Assembly (NCBI GenBank): GCA_020026285.1 | Contig: JAHHQS010000001.1 | Span: 27,492 to 91,491, forward strand | Direction: 5' to 3' | DNA: 64,000 bases | Source: Parabacteroides sp. | GTDB taxonomy: Bacteria > Bacteroidota > Bacteroidia > Bacteroidales > Tannerellaceae | Shown: in pieces, positions 46,837 through 55,807 of the stretch | How the letters are laid out: each line of letters opens with the position of its first letter | Position numbering within the stretch: position 1 is the stretch's first letter | Program-made: the position numbers and the translations under genes | The notes under the pieces: model-generated | What the model saw: the letters and a program-made list of their open reading frames with translations, nothing else | The model's database searches: none | What the model was told of the DNA's origin: nothing

Positions 46837-46860
46837 TTTGTGTTAATTTTAGAAAGCCGA

Positions 46861-49800
46861 ATGATGAAGCATACTTTGTTTATATGTTTGATATCCTTTT
46901 TGTTGTTAATCCCTATATCATTAAGAGCATATCCCGTTATAAGTAAATATAATTTGCCCGATTTATCGAACAATGCTGTCTTATGCATGTATCAGGATAG
47001 TGACGATTATTTATGGATTGGTACATACGATGGACTGAATCTGTTTAATGGTAAGGATTCATATGTTTATCGTTTTGATATAGATAATCCTAAGTCTTTA
47101 TGTAGTAATATTATTCATAAAATAACAGAAGCTGATCCTGGTTATTTATGGATTTGTACATCTTTGGGTATTAATAAGTTCTCGTTAGACCAACGTCGTG
47201 TAGTGGAATCTTATCCAGGTTATTTGGAATGTGAATTGATCGCTTCAGATTCAAAGGGAAACACATTGGCTGTTAGTAAGGATGGCTTTATTTCCTGTTA
47301 TTCACATAATAGTGATGGTTTTCGAGATATGCCTTATGAAGATTATAAGCCCTCTTCAGTAAAGTGTTTGTTTTCGGAAGAAGAGAATGTTTTTCAGATG
47401 GTTATGTCTTCCGGAAAAATAAAAATAATAAAGACTAAATTTAATATTAACGATTTTGCTCTTCTTTTTACTGAAAAGACTATTCATGATCAAAATATTT
47501 TATATGCTTTTGTAGAAGAAGATCATTTGTTTTTTGTTGATGAATCGGAACAGTTGTACAAATATAATCTCCATTCAGAAAATAAAGTGTTTTTAAGAGA
47601 TTTATCTGGTTTGATTCAGAAGTATGGTATTATCTTTAATATACAAACCTTTATGTCTGATGTTAAAGTGTTTTTTAGGAATGGCTATTATTGCGATGTT
47701 TCTACAGGAAAAATAATCGGTTCGGGACTGGGTAATTTTTGTACTTTGAAAAGTCGTTCGCAAGATGTATTATGGATTGGAAGTGATGGACATGGTGTCC
47801 TTCAATATTATGATAAACAGGACTTTTTTAGGGAGATTATGCAGAATCAGTTACCATTACGTGTAATGAATCCTATAAGAGGTTTGTTTACTGATAAATA
47901 TAAAAATTTGTGGATTGGAACAAAAGGAGATGGATTGATTCGTATTTCAGAATATGATAAGTATGAGCGTAATATTCCTGCTCATGCGGTTTCTCATTTT
48001 ACTGTAAGTTCTGGATTGTCTCATAATAGAGTTTTTTGTTTTAAGCAAAGTCGTGACAGTTCCAAATTTTGGATAGGCACCGAAGGCCCTGGAATATCTT
48101 ATTATTCATATAAAGACAATCGTGTTTATACGATTCGTCCTCCTAAAGGAGAAGATGAAATTAATTTTGTACATGGAATTGAAGAGATAAGTGATTCTGT
48201 TTTATGGTTGGCAACGACAGGTAAGGGTTTGCAGGAGGTTCATCTGAAAAATTTGAAAACTAATCCTGAAATAACAAAAGTAAATACATATTTTACTAAA
48301 GTTAAAGATAATCTATGTAATGAATTTCAATCTATATGTTATGATGGGGATTCTCTGCTTTATGGTGGATCTCGAGGTGGATACGGCTTGGTAATAATGA
48401 ATGTATATAGAAAGACTATAAAGTTTGCTCGTAAAAATAATGAAGATCATTCACCAATCGGAGATATTCTTTCTATTTGTAAAGTTTCGGATTCTCTTCT
48501 TTATATGGGATCTAGTTCGGGAATGAATAAGCTGAGTAAGAAAAAAGGAAAAATTTCTTTTTTGAATCACTATAATAAAAATGAAGGAATTGTAAATGAT
48601 ATGATTCACGGTATCTTAGAAGATTCAAATCATCGTTTATGGTTGAGCTCAAATAAAGGGCTGATAAAGTTTAATCCAGAAAATAACTTTTTCCATAGTT
48701 ATACTAATCCATATTTGAATGTGATTGAATTTTCAGATGATTCCTATTGGAAATGTCCTTATACCGGACGTTTATTTTTTGGTGGTGTAAATGGTTTGGT
48801 TTGGATTAATCCTAGTGGAGTACAAAAAACTGAAACTATTGTACCTAGAAAATTAAAATTTTTTGAGGTGAAACTGGATGATAAATCCTATCCTGTTGAT
48901 AAGACTATTTTAGAGAAAGGAATTGTTATGCCTCATAATACGCATCATATACAAATATCTTTTGCAATTCCCGATTATATAAATAGTGAGAATTATGAGT
49001 TCGCTTATTTTTTGGAGAATTTTAATACCAAATGGGTGGAATTACAGAGGAATAATAAGATAAATATCTCATGGTTACCATACGGAAAATATAAATTGAA
49101 AGTTCGTTATAGGACTGGTGTCTCTGATTATATAGGAGATGAATATGTTTTGCCAATTACTGTATTACCTCCTTGGTATTTAACAAACTATGCTATAATT
49201 ACTTATTGTTTGTTAATATTGCTATCGTTTGTCCTTTTACGTTATTTGTATTTAAGACAACTTCGAAAGAAACAGCAAAGTTTAGTTCTTGCGATGTCTG
49301 AGGAACAGAAAGGAAAGCTTTATGAAGCTAAGTTGAAGTTCTTTACTCAGATTACACATGATTTATGTACACCCTTAACTATGATTGCTGGAGTTGAGGA
49401 TTTTATTCAGAAATATTCTGTTGTCAATTCAGATTCAAAACTTTCTTTTTATAGTCAGGTCCTCAAAAAAAATGTAGAGGAACTGAACCAACTGATACAG
49501 GAGGTTTTTAATTTAAAAAATATAGAGGAAATTGGTATTAAAGAATTGGAATTGACAAAAACTTCTATTTCGAGTTTTATGAAACAGGAGTGTAAGCGTT
49601 TTAAAGAATTAGCTGAAAAGAAAAATATACATTTTAATTTATCTGTAGATGATGATTTGATTTGGAATACGGATGTAATCTTGGTTAAAACTATTTTTTC
49701 AAATCTCCTAACTTATGCTTTTAGACAGACTTTGGAAGGTGGAGAAATAAAAGTTGCGGCTGTAATTGAAAATGAGGCATTGAAATTTAGTGTTTTAAAT

Positions 49801-50850
49801 TCAGGAATGAGTATACCTAAAGAAGATATAAAATACATAACTGATCATCATTATTTAATGAAAGAACGTATATCGTTAGATGAAAAAGAAATGTATAATC
49901 ATCCAGGATTAGGGTTATTTATCTGTTATAATTTAGTTCAATTATTAAAAGGAAATATACAGATAGATAGTGATGGAAACAGTTATACTAAATTTATTGT
50001 AACTCTTCCGAATTATCAGATGGAATTACCAGTACAAGAGGAGGCCGTTTCGTCGACTGCGGAAAATAATTCTCTTAAAGGAAAAAGTTTGGTGTTAGTT
50101 GTGGATGATCATAAAGATATCACATGGCTTATTTCTGATATTTTATCTTCAGACTATAATGTTCACGTTTCAGAATCAGCATCAGAAGCTTTGACTTTCC
50201 TGAAACAGGAAACTCCTGCGGCTTTAATAACAGATATGACCCTTATAGATATGGATGGTTTGGAGTTTGTCTCAAATTTAAAAAGGAACAAATATATGGG
50301 ACATATTCCTGTCTTGGCTATTTCATCAATTCTGACGGCAGAACAACAAGCTCAAGGTTTGAAAATGGGTGTTGATGCATTTTTGACGAAGCCATTCTCT
50401 CCGGTTGTATTAAAATCGATTGTCTATAGACTTGTCTCTAATCAGGAGCAAATGAAAGAATATTTCTATTCTCCTGAAAGCGCTTTTCAATATATCGGAG
50501 GTCAGTTAGTACATCAGGAGGATAAAGAATTTTTAGAAAAGGTTACTGCTGTTATTTCCGAAAATATAAGTATGGAAGGTTTACGTCCGGATTATATTGC
50601 CGAAAAATTAAATATGAATCCAAGAACATTATACCGTCGATTGAAAAAAGTGATTAACATGACACCTTCTGATTATATAAAAGATTACAAATTGTCATAT
50701 GTCGCACGCTTACTTGTGACAACAAATATGAATGTTCAGGAGATTTTGTATCAGATTGGAAATACTAATAAATCTTATTTTTATAAAGATTTTGCTAAAC
50801 GGTATAATATGACACCTTCAGAATATAGAAAGATGAATAAAAAGTCCTGA
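46861..50850 (+). CDS. Hybrid two-component system sensor/regulator (HTCS) with degenerate kinase site
   Basis: A 1329-residue one-protein signalling system. After a signal peptide come many Reg_prop (two-component propeller) repeats (first: DYLWIGTYDGLNLF), a Y_Y_Y domain (~residues 690-770), a transmembrane helix near 795, HisKA with His833 (ITHDLCTP), an ATPase-like domain, a receiver with Asp1125 and a C-terminal AraC HTH. It should sense a glycan fragment and switch on susC-susD. The ATP domain is unusual: the N-box reads NLLTYAFRQT (Tyr952 in place of the second Asn) and the G1 box reads NSGMS in place of DxGxG. The receiver looks intact. It directly precedes susC. Confidence 0.92.
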   Translation: MMKHTLFICLISFLLLIPISLRAYPVISKYNLPDLSNNAVLCMYQDSDDYLWIGTYDGLNLFNGKDSYVYRFDIDNPKSLCSNIIHKITEADPGYLWICTSLGINKFSLDQRRVVESYPGYLECELIASDSKGNTLAVSKDGFISCYSHNSDGFRDMPYEDYKPSSVKCLFSEEENVFQMVMSSGKIKIIKTKFNINDFALLFTEKTIHDQNILYAFVEEDHLFFVDESEQLYKYNLHSENKVFLRDLSGLIQKYGIIFNIQTFMSDVKVFFRNGYYCDVSTGKIIGSGLGNFCTLKSRSQDVLWIGSDGHGVLQYYDKQDFFREIMQNQLPLRVMNPIRGLFTDKYKNLWIGTKGDGLIRISEYDKYERNIPAHAVSHFTVSSGLSHNRVFCFKQSRDSSKFWIGTEGPGISYYSYKDNRVYTIRPPKGEDEINFVHGIEEISDSVLWLATTGKGLQEVHLKNLKTNPEITKVNTYFTKVKDNLCNEFQSICYDGDSLLYGGSRGGYGLVIMNVYRKTIKFARKNNEDHSPIGDILSICKVSDSLLYMGSSSGMNKLSKKKGKISFLNHYNKNEGIVNDMIHGILEDSNHRLWLSSNKGLIKFNPENNFFHSYTNPYLNVIEFSDDSYWKCPYTGRLFFGGVNGLVWINPSGVQKTETIVPRKLKFFEVKLDDKSYPVDKTILEKGIVMPHNTHHIQISFAIPDYINSENYEFAYFLENFNTKWVELQRNNKINISWLPYGKYKLKVRYRTGVSDYIGDEYVLPITVLPPWYLTNYAIITYCLLILLSFVLLRYLYLRQLRKKQQSLVLAMSEEQKGKLYEAKLKFFTQITHDLCTPLTMIAGVEDFIQKYSVVNSDSKLSFYSQVLKKNVEELNQLIQEVFNLKNIEEIGIKELELTKTSISSFMKQECKRFKELAEKKNIHFNLSVDDDLIWNTDVILVKTIFSNLLTYAFRQTLEGGEIKVAAVIENEALKFSVLNSGMSIPKEDIKYITDHHYLMKERISLDEKEMYNHPGLGLFICYNLVQLLKGNIQIDSDGNSYTKFIVTLPNYQMELPVQEEAVSSTAENNSLKGKSLVLVVDDHKDITWLISDILSSDYNVHVSESASEALTFLKQETPAALITDMTLIDMDGLEFVSNLKRNKYMGHIPVLAISSILTAEQQAQGLKMGVDAFLTKPFSPVVLKSIVYRLVSNQEQMKEYFYSPESAFQYIGGQLVHQEDKEFLEKVTAVISENISMEGLRPDYIAEKLNMNPRTLYRRLKKVINMTPSDYIKDYKLSYVARLLVTTNMNVQEILYQIGNTNKSYFYKDFAKRYNMTPSEYRKMNKKS

Positions 50851-50859
50851 AAATAAGCT

Positions 50860-50950
50860 TGGTATTTATTTTTGACAAAAGCGTGTCAATAATGGCAAAT
50901 GGTATTTATTGATACTTTAAAGGTCAGTTTTGACATTTGAAACATCTTTG
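50860..50950 (+). promoter_or_regulatory. Candidate HTCS-binding and promoter region of susC
   Basis: TGGTATTTATT occurs twice in direct orientation (50860-50870 and 50900-50910, 40 bp apart, nearly four helical turns). Between them is the inverted repeat TTGACA-N6-TGTCAA (50872-50889). A -7-like CATCTTTG lies at 50943-50950 with no good -33 box, as expected for an activated promoter. Confidence 0.45.
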
Positions 50951-51021
50951 TAACCTCTTAATATTGCATTCGAAATCTAAAAATGTTAAACATTCATTAA
51001 CTAAATAATTCGATATGCATT

Positions 51022-54000
51022 ATGGGAAATAAGATTGAGAAGAGTAATGGAAGAAAATGCCTTACTATATTAGTAGGTAAAGCTTCTTTATTACTTTGTT
51101 TGTCTTTGATGTTCCAGCCTACTTATGCAGAAAGCATTTCAGTTGGCGTTGAATCAAATGAATTCCATGCAGTAGCACAACAAGGAAAAACAGTTTCTGG
51201 TGTAGTAAAAGATCAGAATGGAGAACCACTAATTGGTGTAGGTGTTGTATTAAAAGGTACTACAACAGGTACTGCTACAGATTTTGATGGTAATTTTACA
51301 TTAGATTTACCAACCGATAAAGGAACATTGGTGTTCTCTTTCATTGGTTTTAAAACACAAGAAGTTGACTACAAAGGTCAGGCTACAATTAATGTTGAAT
51401 TGAAAGAAGATGCTGAGATGTTGAACGATGTTGTAGTCGTTGGTTATGGCTCTCAGAAAAAAGGTGAAATTACTTCATCTGTTACTAATGTAAAAGCTGC
51501 AGACTTTAATAAAGCTCCAGTTGTTAACCCTATGCAGTTGGTTGAAGGTCGTGTTGCTGGTTTGACTATTTCAAGAGGTAGTTCTGACCCTAATGCAGCT
51601 CCAAGTATTCAGATGCGTGGTGCTTCTTCTTTGAAAGGTAATAACGAACCTTTGATCATTATTGATGGTGTTCCTGGTAACATGTCTTCTTTGAATGCCA
51701 TTGCTCCAGAAGATATTGAGGCTATGGACGTACTGAAGGATGGTTCAGCAGCTGCTATTTATGGTACTCGTGGTAATAATGGTGTAATTATTGTTACAAC
51801 AAAACGTCCTCAAGTAGGTGTTTCTCAGATTGATTATTCTGGTTATATCATGAACGAACAGGTTGCTAAGCGTCCAGATATCTTGTCTGCCCAAGAATTT
51901 GTCGATTATGGTAAATCTACAAATAACGATCGTATTCGTGATTTTGGTGGTCGTGATGATGCCTATGATTTATTATTAAATAAAAATAATATCAGCCACG
52001 TTCACAACTTGACTGCAACAGGTGGTAATAACAAAATGAACTATCGTGCGTCATTGAACTATCGTAAGAATGATGGTATGGTTCAGAATTCAGGTCGTGA
52101 AACAATTAATGGTGCAATTGCGGTTAATCATCGTGGTTTTGACGATAAACTTTTGTTATCATTTAATTTGTCCAACTCTTATATCAAATCAAACGGTATA
52201 AATAATGATGTATTCTATCAGGCAACTCGTATGAATCCAACTATTCCTATTTATAATGAAGATGGTTCATTCTACGAAACTTATGCAGGATATGATGACT
52301 TTAACCCTATTGCAAATATCTATCAGCAGAGTAAGAAGAATGTTTTGAAAAACTTGTTAAGTAGTTTCAAAGCAGAATACGAAGTAATACCTGGTTTGAA
52401 AGTTGCAGGTTTCTTTGCATTGGAAAAGAATGATGATAGTTATAGTTATTATAGAAGTCGTTTGTCTTATGATGCGATTAAGAATGGAGATAATGGTTCT
52501 GCCGAAAAGAAATATTCTTCAACAACTAACAAAACAATGGAATGGACAGCCAATTATGTAACATCTATTAATAATGTACATAATATCACAGCTTTGTTAG
52601 GTTATAGTTATCAGGATTTCGAATCAGAATGGTTTAGTGCTAAAAATAGTGGTTTCTTGACAGATGCTTTCGAAAGTAACAATCTAGGTGCTGGTTCTTA
52701 TTTGAAAGATGGTTTGGCCGAAATGGAAAGTAATAAGACTTCAAGCAAATTGATTGCATTCTTTGCTCGTTTGAATTATAACTACGATGGAAAATATATG
52801 GCTAGTGCTTCTATTCGTCGTGAAGGTTCTTCAAAGTTCGGTGCTAATAACAAATGGGCTATGTTCCCTTCTGTAAGTGCCGGTTGGATGCTTTCAAGAG
52901 AAGAATTCATGGAAGATTTCGAAGCTCTAGATATTTTGAAATTCCGTGTCGGTTATGGTGTTACTGGTAGTTTGCCAACAGATTCTTATATGTCATTGAT
53001 CAAGTATGGTACTGGAGCTGGTTACTGGGATGCAAGTAATGGTAATTGGATTACTGCTACTTATGGTCCAAGTAATAACCCTAACGCTAACTTGAAATGG
53101 GAAAAAGCAATTTCATTGAATATCGGTTTTGATTATGGATTCTTTGGAAATCGTTTGAATGGTACTATCGACTGGTATAAACGAAGAACAAAAGACTTGA
53201 TTGGTTCATATACAGCTCAGCAGCCATCTTTGATCTACAACAAAATTTTGACAAACGTAGGTACAATGGATAATACTGGTGTGGAATTGGCTGTTAATGG
53301 TGAAATTGTTAAGACTAAAGACTTTACTTATACTGCAAACTTTACATTGTCTTGGGAAAAGAATGAATTGACATCTTTATCAAATGATATGTATAAGGCT
53401 AGTTACGAAGATCGTTATAGCTTGCCTTCTCCGGGTAACTTGGGTTACGCTCAGCGTTTGCAGGAAGGACATCCTGTAGGTTCATTCTATGGATTTATCT
53501 GTGATGGTATTGACAAAGACGGTCATTATATTTATCGAGATCTGGATGGTAAAGAAGGTTTATCTGATGCTGACCGTACATTTATTGGTAATGGTCTTCC
53601 AAAAGTTAAGGCAGGTTTACAGAATACATTCACATATAAGAACTTTGATTTCAGCTTCTTCTTAAGAGGTATGTTCGCATATGATATCTTGAATGAAGGT
53701 AAAATTTACTTTGGAACAAATGCTCAGATAGATAAGAACGGTACTAACGTTTACAAATACGCATTGGATTCAGGTGTTAAAGAAGATCCTCGTTTCAGCG
53801 ATTATTATTTGGAAAAAGGAAACTTCTTGAAAATTGATAACGTTACTCTTGGTTATACATTCAACTTCAAGAATACTAAGTATTTCCGTAATTTACGCGT
53901 TTATGGTAATGTTACAAACTTGGCAACTATTACTGGATATAAGGGATTAAATCCAGATATCAATGTAACAGGTTTGGAAGCTGGTATTGACAAACGTGGA

Positions 54001-54051
54001 ATGTATCCTATAACTCGTACATTTACATTAGGAGTTAATGTTGGATTTTAA
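51022..54051 (+). CDS. SusC/RagA-type TonB-linked outer membrane transporter
   Basis: A 1009-residue outer membrane receptor. A signal peptide (ending near residue 37) is followed by a carboxypeptidase-regulatory-like domain (SGVVKDQNGEPLIGVGVVLKG, residues ~58-130), the SusC-typical NDVVVVGYGSQKKGE, a plug domain and a long beta barrel ending in FTLGVNVGF. It imports oligosaccharides captured by the SusD partner encoded 32 bases downstream. Gene order with GH92 and the HTCS suggests alpha-mannose-containing glycans. Confidence 0.95.
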   Translation: MGNKIEKSNGRKCLTILVGKASLLLCLSLMFQPTYAESISVGVESNEFHAVAQQGKTVSGVVKDQNGEPLIGVGVVLKGTTTGTATDFDGNFTLDLPTDKGTLVFSFIGFKTQEVDYKGQATINVELKEDAEMLNDVVVVGYGSQKKGEITSSVTNVKAADFNKAPVVNPMQLVEGRVAGLTISRGSSDPNAAPSIQMRGASSLKGNNEPLIIIDGVPGNMSSLNAIAPEDIEAMDVLKDGSAAAIYGTRGNNGVIIVTTKRPQVGVSQIDYSGYIMNEQVAKRPDILSAQEFVDYGKSTNNDRIRDFGGRDDAYDLLLNKNNISHVHNLTATGGNNKMNYRASLNYRKNDGMVQNSGRETINGAIAVNHRGFDDKLLLSFNLSNSYIKSNGINNDVFYQATRMNPTIPIYNEDGSFYETYAGYDDFNPIANIYQQSKKNVLKNLLSSFKAEYEVIPGLKVAGFFALEKNDDSYSYYRSRLSYDAIKNGDNGSAEKKYSSTTNKTMEWTANYVTSINNVHNITALLGYSYQDFESEWFSAKNSGFLTDAFESNNLGAGSYLKDGLAEMESNKTSSKLIAFFARLNYNYDGKYMASASIRREGSSKFGANNKWAMFPSVSAGWMLSREEFMEDFEALDILKFRVGYGVTGSLPTDSYMSLIKYGTGAGYWDASNGNWITATYGPSNNPNANLKWEKAISLNIGFDYGFFGNRLNGTIDWYKRRTKDLIGSYTAQQPSLIYNKILTNVGTMDNTGVELAVNGEIVKTKDFTYTANFTLSWEKNELTSLSNDMYKASYEDRYSLPSPGNLGYAQRLQEGHPVGSFYGFICDGIDKDGHYIYRDLDGKEGLSDADRTFIGNGLPKVKAGLQNTFTYKNFDFSFFLRGMFAYDILNEGKIYFGTNAQIDKNGTNVYKYALDSGVKEDPRFSDYYLEKGNFLKIDNVTLGYTFNFKNTKYFRNLRVYGNVTNLATITGYKGLNPDINVTGLEAGIDKRGMYPITRTFTLGVNVGF

Positions 54052-54083
54052 TTAACAAGATTAATAGTAAATAGAAAATTATT

Positions 54084-55676
54084 ATGAAATCAATATATAA
54101 ACTTTGCGTTGCTGCTGCCATTTTAGGTGTCACATCATTTTCATCTTGTACAAACTTGGATGAAACTATTTATAGTGAAGTAACAGCAGATAATTATTAT
54201 AATTCTGGAGATGAAGTAATGGCTGCATTATTGCGCCCTTGGGGACACTTTAGTGGTTCTATGTTTGCTCAGGCTCCATATTTGTTGCAGGAATTAACTG
54301 CGGACGGTTGTGCTTGGCCACAGAAAGGTCGTCACGGTTACGATGGTGGTGCTTGGATCCGCTTGCACAGACATCAGTGGACTCCGATTGAGAACGAAGT
54401 TGAAAGAGCTTGGTATTTGATGTATATGGGTATTGGTTTAGCAAATAACATGTTGGCCGATATCGAAAAGATCGATTTCGAAAAATTAAAAGTTCCTATT
54501 TCAAAGGATCAGGCAAGAGCTGAAATGCGTACATATCGTGCTTACTGCTACTGGTATTTGATGGACTTATATGGAGATGTTCCAGTCACTGAAGTTGTAG
54601 GTACAATGAATCCTGCAACAAACAGCCGTAGTGAAGTATACGATTATGTAGTAAAAGAGTTGAAAGAAGCAATTCCTGCATTATCTGATAATAAAACAGA
54701 AACTTATGGCCGTGTATCTAAATGGGGTGCAATGGCATTGTTAGCAAGAGTTTATTTGAATGCAGAAGTTTATTCAGGAACTCCTCATTGGGATGACTGT
54801 ATTGCTATTTGTAACGATTTTGCATCAGCAGGTTTTCAGCTGGATACAAAATGGAATACTCCTTTCTTAGCAGATAATGATAAACTTTCAAAAGAAAATA
54901 TCTGGGTTGTTGCTTATGATCAGGTGTATGGCCATGGAATGGGTTGGTATGGTCGTTGGTTACACTATGCACATCAGCAAGGCTGGAACTTAAAGGCCGG
55001 TCCTTGGAATGGTATCGTTTGTCAGCCATCATTCTATGATTCATTTGCTGATAATGATTTAAGAAAGACTGAAGGTTTCTTGATTGGTACTCAGTATCCA
55101 CGTATCGCTCATGAAGATGGAACTTACACTTATGATACATCAGCTGAACCACTTAAGGGTTCTGAGGAATATAGTGGTGAACCTCTTGTTTTCGTTAACG
55201 AAATCAAATCTATGACTGAAGGAGAGGAAAACAGTGGTGCTCGTAGTATAAAATATGAAGCAAAAGAATTATCTTTGTTTGATCAAGATAATGATTGGGT
55301 TATTTTCCGTTATTCAGATATCCTGTTCATGAAGGCAGAAGCTATCTTGCATAAGAATGGAAATAAAGCTAATCAGGAAGTTGTTGATTTGGTTAACTCT
55401 GTTCGTCAGCGTTCATTCAATGCTGAAGATTGGGAAAAAGCTAAATACACAGTTGCTACATTGACTGCTGATGAATTCTTGGCAGAACGTGGTCGTGAAT
55501 TTGCATTTGAAGGAACTCGTCGTTCAGATATGATTCGTTTCAACAAGTATGTTACAACATCTTGGTGGGATCATAAAGCTTCACTTAAAGCTGAATACAA
55601 TTTGTTCCCGATTCCTTCAAAACAGTTGGCATCTAATCCAAATTTGAAGCCGAATGCAGCAAATTCATTGTATTAA
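54084..55676 (+). CDS. SusD/RagB-type glycan-binding lipoprotein
   Basis: A 530-residue lipoprotein (lipobox ending FSSC, Cys22) that forms the lid of the SusC transporter. SusD hallmarks: NLDETIYSEVTADNYY near the N-terminus, RAEMRTYRAYCYWYLMDLYGDVP, TPR-like helices (KWGAMALLARVYLNAEVYSG) and the C-terminal FLAERGREFAFEGTRRSDMIRF with NLFPIPSKQL. It follows susC directly and is in the same transcript. Confidence 0.95.
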   Translation: MKSIYKLCVAAAILGVTSFSSCTNLDETIYSEVTADNYYNSGDEVMAALLRPWGHFSGSMFAQAPYLLQELTADGCAWPQKGRHGYDGGAWIRLHRHQWTPIENEVERAWYLMYMGIGLANNMLADIEKIDFEKLKVPISKDQARAEMRTYRAYCYWYLMDLYGDVPVTEVVGTMNPATNSRSEVYDYVVKELKEAIPALSDNKTETYGRVSKWGAMALLARVYLNAEVYSGTPHWDDCIAICNDFASAGFQLDTKWNTPFLADNDKLSKENIWVVAYDQVYGHGMGWYGRWLHYAHQQGWNLKAGPWNGIVCQPSFYDSFADNDLRKTEGFLIGTQYPRIAHEDGTYTYDTSAEPLKGSEEYSGEPLVFVNEIKSMTEGEENSGARSIKYEAKELSLFDQDNDWVIFRYSDILFMKAEAILHKNGNKANQEVVDLVNSVRQRSFNAEDWEKAKYTVATLTADEFLAERGREFAFEGTRRSDMIRFNKYVTTSWWDHKASLKAEYNLFPIPSKQLASNPNLKPNAANSLY

Positions 55677-55762
55677 TGAATACTCAATCTCAAAATTCTC
55701 AGATTAATATGCCTGAAAATGTTATGTAATCTAAGATTCATTTAAACTGATATAGTAAAATA

Positions 55763-55788
55763 AGAGGCGGTGTTTAGGCATCGCCTCT
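55763..55788 (+). other. Hairpin between susD and the second GH92 gene
   Basis: AGAGGCGGTG (55763-55772) pairs with CATCGCCTCT (55779-55788) with one G-T pair. There is no strong T-run after it, so it may be a processing or attenuation site that lowers expression of the downstream enzymes relative to susCD. Confidence 0.45.
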
Positions 55789-55807
55789 GTTGTAAAATTA
55801 TTTAGAT

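Noticed and set aside
46804..46860. Earlier ATG for the HTCS gene
   Set aside because: An exact -7 element lies inside this extension, and the signal peptide begins at 46861.
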